Virus record (IMG/VR): IMGVR_UViG_3300025093_000011
Span: 1 to 64,000 of that record
Strand: one strand, 5' to 3'
DNA from: a virus
Length of the DNA: 64,000 nucleotides
Positions within the stretch are counted from its first letter, which is position 1. Every line of letters starts with the position of its first letter. Shown here piece after piece: positions 1-4,760 of the stretch. Made by a program: the position numbers and the translations under genes. The notes below the pieces were generated by a model. The model was not told the origin of the DNA, did no database searches, and saw only the letters and a program-made list of their open reading frames with translations.

Positions 1-138
1 AAGGATATGGTATAAGTAGTACACTCTTATAAAAACTAACACATACATACAAGTGTTTCCCGTAAAAAATTAAAATAATCAAACATTTAAATACACTTTC
101 TCCTGTAAAAGAGTTTACATTGGTGCTACCGTAGATAA

Positions 139-196
139 TAAGGTATCAATGTAGTAAATGCTAAGGTATCAATGCCCAAGTACTAAGGTGTCAATG
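139..196. repeat. Three direct repeats of TAAGGTRTCAATG
   Basis: Three 13-base copies start at 139, 162 and 184, giving a period of 23 and then 22 bases. The first two are identical and the third has G for A at one position. The spacers differ, although copies two and three share the trailing bases CCCAA. A period near two helical turns suits a protein-binding array such as an operator or iteron. It lies downstream of the terminator of the minus-strand gene at 266-703. Function is not known. Confidence 0.7.
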
Positions 197-220
197 CCCA
201 AATAAGTATGAGATAAATAA

Positions 221-252
221 AAGAACCTCTCACATTGCTGTGAAAGGCTCTT
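221..252 (-). terminator. Intrinsic terminator after the 266-703 gene
   Basis: Read on the minus strand, AAGAGCCTTTCACA pairs with TGTGAGAGGTTCTT around a GCAA tetraloop. The two non-Watson-Crick positions are G-U wobbles only on this strand, so it is oriented for minus-strand transcripts. The stem runs straight into a T-rich stretch. It starts 14 bases past the stop of the minus-strand gene. Confidence 0.8.
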
Positions 253-265
253 ATTAGTACATACC

Positions 266-703
266 TTATGCCTCAAGACTCTCAAATGAAAGACCTAATG
301 CATCTTCAGTGGTAACATCCTCTCTATTGAAGATAGTGTTATAGCTACGAGACTTGAAGTCAGGATATAACTCTCCATCTGCATCTAAGATTCTAAGCTC
401 TACTTGCCCTGCATAAGAATTACCTACCTCTAAAGGCATTTCATCATATGAAGACTTGTGCAATCTTGCAGGAACTTTAGCACCTGTTCTGACAATAGTT
501 GCCTGAACATAGCAAGATTCTTTATCAGAAGAACCCTCTTTTTGCCATTTGATTCCTGAGTCAGGTTTACCTTTCTCATTGTAGGTGAAATCTCTAAGCT
601 CCATAAGTTCAGATTTAGCATAGAATGTATCATTAGTATTCGGATTAACTTTAGCAGTAAACCCCTCAGATTCTAAATAAGCAATAATTTTTTCTTTTTG
701 CAT
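266..703 (-). CDS. Conserved-looking phage protein of unknown function
   Basis: This 145-residue soluble protein has no signal peptide or membrane segment. The middle (about residues 60-105) has alternating hydrophobic and charged residues with the string VQATIVRTGAKVPARLH, which looks like a small beta-barrel or OB-like fold. That is only an impression and I recognise no family. The ATG lies 28 bases downstream of the conserved minus-strand promoter motif at 731-760 and the gene is followed by its own terminator. It therefore appears to be an independent single-gene unit, probably expressed early like its two minus-strand neighbours. Confidence 0.8.
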   Translation of the reverse strand: MQKEKIIAYLESEGFTAKVNPNTNDTFYAKSELMELRDFTYNEKGKPDSGIKWQKEGSSDKESCYVQATIVRTGAKVPARLHKSSYDEMPLEVGNSYAGQVELRILDADGELYPDFKSRSYNTIFNREDVTTEDALGLSFESLEA

Positions 704-730
704 TGTAATTTAAATTTATAAGATTAATAA

Positions 731-760
731 TAATTTCATCTATAGCATGTGTTATTAACA
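731..760 (-). promoter_or_regulatory. Minus-strand (early-type) promoter motif, copy 1
   Basis: On the minus strand this reads TTAATAACACATGCTATAG then ATGAAAT. It shares the consensus AATAACAC-N3-CTATA-K-AT-R-AAAT with copies at 1193-1217 and 1432-1459. All three sit just upstream of an ATG on the same strand. Promoter function is inferred from recurrence and position. Confidence 0.7.
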
Positions 761-851
761 GGCCGTTGTGAGGCACGAACAACCCTTTTCATCAGTCAAC
801 TACTCAGTTATTATTAAAAAGCCGTTTTAACTTGTTAAAACCCTTTTCCAT
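761..851. repeat. Duplicated small stem-loop element
   Basis: Two related units lie at 761-792 and 821-851. Each has the plan GCCGTT, inverted repeat, AACCCTTTTC and then AT. Unit one pairs GTTGT with ACAAC around nine bases. Unit two pairs GTTTTAAC with GTTAAAAC almost back to back. The sequence inside the stem differs while the flanks are kept, which suggests a conserved structure. They lie between the terminator at 907-933 and the promoter motif at 731-760, in non-coding DNA. Operator pair or small RNA are both possible. Confidence 0.5.
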
Positions 852-906
852 AACTTATTGATTATCAAGCACTGAGTCTCATTTCTGTATATATAAGTAA
901 GACATC

Positions 907-933
907 AAAAAAAAGGGGCTTTTACACCCCCTT
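907..933 (-). terminator. Intrinsic terminator after the 938-1186 gene
   Basis: On the minus strand AAGGGG pairs with CCCCTT, followed by a run of eight T. It begins a few bases past the TAA of the minus-strand gene at 938-1186. Confidence 0.8.
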
Positions 934-937
934 AATA

Positions 938-1186
938 TTAATTTAATTCAGGAAAATCTTCCTTAGTAAGCCACTCTCCATACATGATTTCTGTGATGAG
1001 ACTAACCCTATGTGGATAGGATTTATTTCTATCAAAGTTTTGAATAGGCTCAATGTCCTGTATTCTCTCAAGAACATGTTGCCCTATCTCTAGTTGCTTA
1101 TTACCTGTCTTGTGTAAATCTACATATACAAGTTTACCATTGTTGTGCAAGTCAACATGCTTGCCATAGTTTATTAAATGCTTCAT
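938..1186 (-). CDS. Small early-type protein of unknown function
   Basis: This is an 82-residue protein starting MKHLINYGKH and ending EDFPELN. An open frame continues upstream to 1447, but the ATG at 1186 is the likely start. It lies a few bases downstream of a promoter motif, and the upstream extension would run antisense-like through the 58-residue gene at 1248-1424 and its terminator. The first 35 residues hold two similar VDLH strings (residues 11-14 and 22-25), suggesting a beta hairpin. No family is recognised. Confidence 0.75.
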   Translation of the reverse strand: MKHLINYGKHVDLHNNGKLVYVDLHKTGNKQLEIGQHVLERIQDIEPIQNFDRNKSYPHRVSLITEIMYGEWLTKEDFPELN

Positions 1187-1192
1187 AATATA

Positions 1193-1217
1193 TATTTTAT
1201 CTATAGTGAGTGTTATT
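1193..1217 (-). promoter_or_regulatory. Minus-strand (early-type) promoter motif, copy 2
   Basis: On the minus strand it reads AATAACACTCACTATAGAT then AAAAT. The internal 11-mer ACTCACTATAG equals part of the textbook T7 class III promoter. No T7-like polymerase gene is in the window, so this may be coincidence. The ATG of the 938-1186 gene lies 6 bases downstream. Confidence 0.7.
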
Positions 1218-1240
1218 CCCTTTTCATTACTTAATAAAAA

Positions 1241-1264
1241 AAGAACCTCATTTCTGAGGCTCTT
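1241..1264 (-). terminator. Intrinsic terminator overlapping the stop of the 1248-1424 gene
   Basis: On the minus strand AAGAGCCTCA pairs with TGAGGTTCTT around a GAAA tetraloop, with a single G-U pair, then a run of seven T. The TGA stop codon of the upstream gene (1248-1250) lies inside the 3' arm. Termination and the last codons therefore share the same bases. Confidence 0.85.
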
Positions 1265-1424
1265 TCCATAAGCAGATGTTAAAGATGACATACTCACCTG
1301 TGGTGTGCATCTCATATTTACGAAGCACTTTAGTAGTGATCCACTGGTTAATCTTTTGCTGAACCTGTGTGAGAGCTTTCTCATCACTAGCAGGAACAGA
1401 AATAATTTTGACTTTCTTTTCCAT
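1248..1424 (-). CDS. Small early-type protein of unknown function
   Basis: This is a 58-residue protein, MEKKVKIISV at the start and LWKEPQK at the end. Support comes from a promoter motif copy just upstream, a terminator whose stem contains its stop codon, and a predicted alpha/beta composition (strand, helix around ALTQVQQKINQWI, then two strands). The competing longer frame running through it in another phase looks like a chance extension of the 938-1186 gene. Family unknown. Confidence 0.7.
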   Translation of the reverse strand: MEKKVKIISVPASDEKALTQVQQKINQWITTKVLRKYEMHTTGEYVIFNICLWKEPQK

Positions 1425-1431
1425 AGCATTA

Positions 1432-1459
1432 ATTTTATATATAGCAAGTGTTATTAATT
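1432..1459 (-). promoter_or_regulatory. Minus-strand (early-type) promoter motif, copy 3
   Basis: On the minus strand it reads TTAATAACACTTGCTATAT then ATAAAATT. It is the third member of the AATAACAC...CTATA set and lies directly upstream of the 58-residue gene ending at 1248. Confidence 0.7.
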
Positions 1460-1780
1460 CCTTTTATATTACATTACATATCTTACTTACTTAACATATA
1501 TATACTAGATTCTGTGTGTTGGCTGTGGTCTGGCTTGTGTGAGTGAAGGATTGTGTGATGGAGGCAGTGTACCTAGTCAACTTACTCACATGTGCTAGAA
1601 CTTTCCCTGTAGGAATTCTTTTTGCTTTTTAAATTCTAGAAATTTCTTTGATGTTTTAAAATTAGTAGGGGGTACACACCAAGGGTGGGTGGCAGGGGGG
1701 TCTTTTAGCATAGGATCCTACACTATGTCTAATATGGTAAACTTCATTCACCGTAAGTTTATTACTTGGGCATGTCCTGG
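1460..1780. other. Divergent intergenic region with G-rich tract
   Basis: No convincing gene is seen between the minus-strand early-type genes and the first plus-strand gene. The left half is TG-rich on the plus strand. At 1668-1700 there are four G runs of at least three (GGGGG, GGG, GGG, GGGGGG) in otherwise AT-rich DNA, which could form a G-quadruplex. A frame of 23 codons at 1725-1796 overlaps the late promoter and is not credited. The position suggests a control or origin region. That is inference from layout only. Confidence 0.5.
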
Positions 1781-1800
1781 ATATTTAGTATATTAAGTAC
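1781..1800 (+). promoter_or_regulatory. Late promoter motif, copy 1
   Basis: It reads ATATTTAGTATATTAAGTAC and abuts the ATG at 1801 directly. It shares the T-run, (A/T)GTATATT(A/T) core with about ten other plus-strand sites. The absence of any leader here suggests transcription begins within or at the 3' end of the motif. Confidence 0.7.
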
Positions 1801-1968
1801 ATGACTAATCAAGAAATTAAAGATAAGATAGCTCTACTAGAGAAAGAGCTTACAGGTGAAATGTTCCAGGATATGGATATCAAGGATCAGATACATGTTC
1901 TCCAGATGAAACTTACCGGCACTAAGCCAGAAGATTCTCATTTTGAGTGCGAGGGTTGTGGTTCTTAA
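1801..1968 (+). CDS. Small acidic protein with C-terminal CxxC-type tail
   Basis: This is a 55-residue protein beginning MTNQEIKDKI and ending HFECEGCGS. It has two short helices, a linker rich in Asp and Met, and a final Cys-x2-Cys that could bind metal or form a disulfide. I recall proteins of this plan (ELTG-x-MF-x-DMD, then CxGCGS) from crAss-like phages, with unknown function. The late promoter motif abuts the start codon, and the next gene has its own promoter-like element. Confidence 0.75.
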   Translation: MTNQEIKDKIALLEKELTGEMFQDMDIKDQIHVLQMKLTGTKPEDSHFECEGCGS

Positions 1969-1970
1969 AT

Positions 1971-1990
1971 TTTTTTTTATATTTGTGTAA
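1971..1990 (+). promoter_or_regulatory. Late promoter motif, copy 2 (variant)
   Basis: A run of T leads into ATATTTGTGTAA. This is close to the copy at 9661-9680 (GTATATTTGCTTA), and both contain TATATTTG, which also fits the Bacteroidota -7 element TAnnTTTG. The GroES-like gene starts 18 bases downstream. Confidence 0.5.
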
Positions 1991-2007
1991 ATTAAAACCA
2001 ACACAAT

Positions 2008-2301
2008 ATGAAATTTAAACTAAGGGGCAATAGAGTTCTTCTAGATAAGCCTGCCAAACCAGAGCCTAAAACAGATCTTATCCTAAATGAGGATGTAGAG
2101 AAAGAACAAGAAAAAGAGATGATGAAGAAATGGACTCATCTAAATGTTTTTGCTGTAGGGGAAGATGTTAAGGATATCACTATAGGTGATAAAGTATATG
2201 TGCGTACTCAAGCATTGCACAATGCAGAGATCATTGAGTTTGGAGAAGACATCAAGATGTCAGTTAAGGATTTTGATATTGCTATAGTATGGGAGCAATA
2301 A
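2008..2301 (+). CDS. GroES-like co-chaperonin fold protein
   Basis: This is a 97-residue protein. The N-terminal strand LRGNRVLLDKP matches the opening strand of co-chaperonins (the 'plxDRVlv' element). The later segments VFAVGEDV, IGDKVYVR, VKDFDIAIV follow the order and spacing of the GroES beta-barrel (v-AVG-G, v-GD-V, e-DILA). An acidic, helix-prone insert (residues about 28-45) replaces the usual early loop, and no clear IVL mobile-loop motif is seen. It may assist folding of phage proteins with host GroEL, or just use the fold. The leader is the A-rich AAAACCAACACAAT type. Confidence 0.65.
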   Translation: MKFKLRGNRVLLDKPAKPEPKTDLILNEDVEKEQEKEMMKKWTHLNVFAVGEDVKDITIGDKVYVRTQALHNAEIIEFGEDIKMSVKDFDIAIVWEQ

Positions 2302-2639
2302 AGAGTAAAGACTGGTACAGCAATATGAAAGATTTTAAAAAAAGACAATCTCCTTATGGAGGAATGAGTGATGGAGTATATAAGTCTACTCCAAGTAGAG
2401 AACTTCCTGTTGATAGAATAGTAACACTTCCTGATGACTATGTTCCGAAGAATAAACATAAGCAGTTGCCTAAATCGGAGTTGTTTCCTATATTGGATAA
2501 ACTTAATTTGTCAGATGATTTTTGTTTAGGGAATGTAGTTAAGTATGTATCTAGGTCTAGAGGTAGGAATAAGGATAAGGAAAAAGAAGATCTTAGAAAA
2601 GCATTGATTTATTTACAGAGAAAAATTGAAACGTTATGA
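2289..2639 (+). CDS. DUF3310-like protein
   Basis: This is a 116-residue protein. The C-terminal half (about 65-116) has FCLGNVVKYVSR followed by KEDLRKALIYLQRKI, the signature of the phage DUF3310 family (FclGNaiKYi-R, then DLrKa-wYL). That family is of unknown biochemical role, often linked to nucleotide metabolism genes. The N-terminal 60 residues are a low-complexity charged extension. The start at 2289 overlaps the previous gene by 13 bases. An alternative ATG at 2325 would remove 12 residues. Confidence 0.75.
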   Translation: MGAIKSKDWYSNMKDFKKRQSPYGGMSDGVYKSTPSRELPVDRIVTLPDDYVPKNKHKQLPKSELFPILDKLNLSDDFCLGNVVKYVSRSRGRNKDKEKEDLRKALIYLQRKIETL

Positions 2640-2839
2640 GCCTGAAGAATAATAGAGATTGGTTAAAAGCCCTTGATATGTTACAAATACTTTTTGCTTT
2701 AGTAATGACTATAGCATACATATATATGATTACTCAAACTAATTATCTTAATAACTGGTATCTTAAGATTGCAGTGGGGGTAGCTTGTTTTGGAGCATTG
2801 ATAGGGGGTATTTTACATTTTAAAAATTCTAAGAAATGA
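2636..2839 (+). CDS. Small two-helix membrane protein
   Basis: This is a 67-residue protein with two hydrophobic segments (about 15-33 and 43-62), a short loop containing NYLNNW, and a Lys-rich C-terminus. The ATG overlaps the stop of the preceding gene (ATGA), so it is likely translationally coupled. It is the first of three consecutive membrane proteins. The size would suit a holin or a superinfection-exclusion protein, but nothing specific supports either. Confidence 0.7.
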   Translation: MSLKNNRDWLKALDMLQILFALVMTIAYIYMITQTNYLNNWYLKIAVGVACFGALIGGILHFKNSKK

Positions 2840-3204
2840 TGTATATATTGTTATTTGCATTATCAGGTATAAGTGAAGCTGTCATGGATACATTACAATT
2901 TCATTATGGTAAAAGCATGTTTAAGAACTTTAATAAGTTATTTTGGGATCCTTCTGTGTCTTGGAAGAATAAATATAAGAACGGTGAGCCTGGTGCAGGT
3001 CCTAAATTTTGGGGAAGCACTACGTTTTTTGTAGGAATAACTGATGCTTGGCATTTATTTAAGCTTCTCAGGAATCTATTTCTTTTCATAGGGATATTCT
3101 TTTTATGTTATAACTACTGTGGTTTTTGGCCAGTGTTATTACATGTTATTATATCTAGAGTAATATATGGAGCTTCATTTACTTTATTATATAAAACTTT
3201 TTAA
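2836..3204 (+). CDS. Integral membrane protein of unknown function
   Basis: This is a 122-residue protein. It has an N-terminal hydrophobic segment (2-17), a polar middle with the strings HYGKSMF and GAGPKFWGSTTFF, and two to three hydrophobic segments after residue 75 that include HxII. The KFWGSTTF-x7-DAWHL arrangement resembles small membrane proteins I have seen in marine and gut phages, none with known function. It starts within the stop of the previous gene; the start may be either of two adjacent ATG codons. Confidence 0.75.
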   Translation: MMYILLFALSGISEAVMDTLQFHYGKSMFKNFNKLFWDPSVSWKNKYKNGEPGAGPKFWGSTTFFVGITDAWHLFKLLRNLFLFIGIFFLCYNYCGFWPVLLHVIISRVIYGASFTLLYKTF

Positions 3205-3206
3205 AT

Positions 3207-3404
3207 ATGTTTCTTAAAGTACTATTCTGTTCATTTTTAATTTTTATGATTTTATTTTTATTAGTCATTGGCAGAATACTATGTAAGGATATAGAAGATC
3301 CAGTCAGCATGGAGGTTCATAAAGATGAAGAAGGTAGAATGTTTGGGTATTCATTATATGTTCTAGCTTTAATGTGCTTCTGTGTGCTTTGGTGGTATCT
3401 TTAA
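3207..3404 (+). CDS. Small membrane protein
   Basis: This is a 65-residue protein with two hydrophobic segments (about 4-25 and 48-65) separated by a charged loop (KDIEDPVSMEVHKDEEGR). The second segment ends the protein at VLWWYL. It starts two bases after the previous stop and is the last gene of the unit, followed by a terminator at 3428. No family recognised. Confidence 0.7.
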   Translation: MFLKVLFCSFLIFMILFLLVIGRILCKDIEDPVSMEVHKDEEGRMFGYSLYVLALMCFCVLWWYL

Positions 3405-3427
3405 TTGTGTATATAATATAAAGCAGA

Positions 3428-3457
3428 GCCTCTGGTTTTTAGCCAGGGGCTTTTTTT
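3428..3457 (+). terminator. Intrinsic terminator
   Basis: GCCTCTGG pairs with CCAGGGGC (one G-U) around TTTTTAG, then seven T. It separates the membrane-protein unit from the virion-protein unit, whose promoter motif starts nine bases later. Confidence 0.9.
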
Positions 3458-3465
3458 ATTCAATA

Positions 3466-3485
3466 TTTTTTAGTATATTATAGTA
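3466..3485 (+). promoter_or_regulatory. Late promoter motif, copy 3
   Basis: It reads TTTTTTAGTATATTATAGTA, the best match to the consensus. It is placed directly after a terminator and 25 bases upstream of the next start codon. Confidence 0.8.
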
Positions 3486-3510
3486 TTATATATAATAAAA
3501 TTTAAACAAA

Positions 3511-3840
3511 ATGGCACTAAAGAAAATATTTAAAGGCAGAAAAGTAGCAACGGTCCGTCCTACTGACTTTTCACAAACATTATTAGCAGCAGGAGATTGG
3601 AATTACAATCTTATGGAGCAAATTGAAGCAGAGCTTAAATTAAAAGCTCCTATTGATAATGCAGGTTTAACTGGAACTACTACTGTTAAAACTCTAGTTG
3701 TAAATAGTACAGCTACATTTGATATACCAAGTACTGTTACTATGAATAGTTTAGTAATTGTAATGGGTAGTCTTCCATTAGCTGATCCAGGAAATCCAGG
3801 ACAACTTTGGAATGATGGTGGTACTGTAAAAGTTAGCTAA
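3511..3840 (+). CDS. Small virion-type protein
   Basis: This is a 109-residue protein. A basic N-terminus (KKIFKGRK) is followed by a helix around NYNLMEQIEAEL, then Thr/Val-rich short repeats (TGTTTVKTLVVNSTATFDIP) typical of fibre-like beta structure, ending LWNDGGTVKVS. It opens a unit of five genes that ends in the adhesin and the metallophosphoesterase. A structural or fibre-base role is inferred from composition and place; no family is recognised. Confidence 0.65.
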   Translation: MALKKIFKGRKVATVRPTDFSQTLLAAGDWNYNLMEQIEAELKLKAPIDNAGLTGTTTVKTLVVNSTATFDIPSTVTMNSLVIVMGSLPLADPGNPGQLWNDGGTVKVS

Positions 3841-3845
3841 TAGTA

Positions 3846-4055
3846 ATGCCTAAGAAATTCAAAAATGTTTCTCCAGATCCTTACCTTAAAACAGGTGAGG
3901 ATATGGGGTTAGCTAAATTCGGTCATTTAAATTTCCTACTAGGTCAGTTAAATGATAATGTCCATGCTGATAATGCAGCAGCTAAAACAGCAGGTTTAAA
4001 AGCTGGTGATTTTTATAGAACAGCTACAGGACAAGTACATATTGTTTATGATTAA
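3846..4055 (+). CDS. Small virion-type protein
   Basis: This is a 69-residue protein. The C-terminal string LKAGDFYRTATGQVHIVYD matches a short module (GDfYRTaTG-x-hivy) that I have seen at the ends of many phage tail or fibre-associated proteins. The N-terminal half contains GHLNFLLGQLN, a probable helix. It sits between other probable appendage proteins with only five to twelve bases of spacing. Confidence 0.65.
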   Translation: MPKKFKNVSPDPYLKTGEDMGLAKFGHLNFLLGQLNDNVHADNAAAKTAGLKAGDFYRTATGQVHIVYD

Positions 4056-4067
4056 AAAAATTAAAAA

Positions 4068-4757
4068 ATGTCAATAGGAAATTTAAAAACACAAGGAGGT
4101 AAAGGTACTAATTGGCCTTGGCAATATAGAATGCTCCTTGGTCTAGATAAGATTGCAGCGGCAGTTGCTACTGGTGGAAAAGATTATGAATCAGATTTAA
4201 TTAGTATTAAGTGTGGAGCAAGTCCTGCAATAACTAGATTAGAAGTAAGAATATATGATCCATCAGTTCCAAGTTGGACTATTAAACTGTATCCTCCAGG
4301 AAGTACAACTGAAGATACTACTGATTATTCAGCTTGTACAATAACTTATTTAGATGCAGGCGATGCTTCAGAAGCTACATTAGAATTATGTAGACAATTA
4401 CTTGCAACTATTGATACTGATACTGGCAATATTGCTACATCAACTGCAACTACAGCTACTAATACTACAGCTATAGAGCTTGATACTCGTTCTCTTAATG
4501 ATACTACGGCAATGCCTGCAATGTTAAGAGCAACTGCTTCAGGTTTAGTAACAATTGCAGCTTCTATGAAGTCTGTATCTTTTTATAACGCAGCTGCAGT
4601 AGATGCAAATGTTTTAGGAATAGTTCTTAAAGCAGGAGAAACTGTAAATTTTGATGCAGGTGGTAATATGAATAAGTTTGCTGCAAGCACCTTTGATTAT
4701 GATCCAGATCCAGCAGGTGGAAATGCAGGAGATCTTTTGGTAATTTATGTAGCATAA
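4068..4757 (+). CDS. Probable virion structural protein
   Basis: This is a 229-residue protein. It begins MSIGNLKTQGGKG, an opening shared by a common family of phage structural proteins (sIGNLktQGnKGnn-P). A Thr/Ala-rich helical stretch around residues 118-150 (TDTGNIATSTATTATNTTAIE) looks like a trimeric stalk, and the C-terminal 80 residues look beta-rich. It lies just upstream of the BspA-like adhesin and could be its stalk or attachment partner. Function is inferred. Confidence 0.65.
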   Translation: MSIGNLKTQGGKGTNWPWQYRMLLGLDKIAAAVATGGKDYESDLISIKCGASPAITRLEVRIYDPSVPSWTIKLYPPGSTTEDTTDYSACTITYLDAGDASEATLELCRQLLATIDTDTGNIATSTATTATNTTAIELDTRSLNDTTAMPAMLRATASGLVTIAASMKSVSFYNAAAVDANVLGIVLKAGETVNFDAGGNMNKFAASTFDYDPDPAGGNAGDLLVIYVA

Positions 4758-4760
4758 GTC

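Noticed and set aside
45-61. A fourth minus-strand promoter copy near the left edge
   Set aside because: TACAAGTGTTTCCC only loosely resembles the other three, and no start codon is placed correctly to its left within the window.
139-196. A CRISPR array from the three repeats
   Set aside because: Repeats are only 13 bases and spacers 9-10 bases; no cas genes. Binding sites are more likely.
1193-1217. A true T7 RNA polymerase promoter
   Set aside because: Only an 11-base core matches; the flanks differ, the other two copies diverge from T7 in the same core, and no T7-like polymerase gene is in the window.
938-1447. A 169-residue minus-strand frame spanning two small genes
   Set aside because: Its upstream half overlaps in another frame with a 58-residue gene that has its own promoter motif and terminator. 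A promoter motif sits just before the internal ATG at 1186, so the short form is preferred.
1725-1796. A 23-residue frame before the first plus-strand gene
   Set aside because: It runs through the late promoter motif and has no leader or family support.
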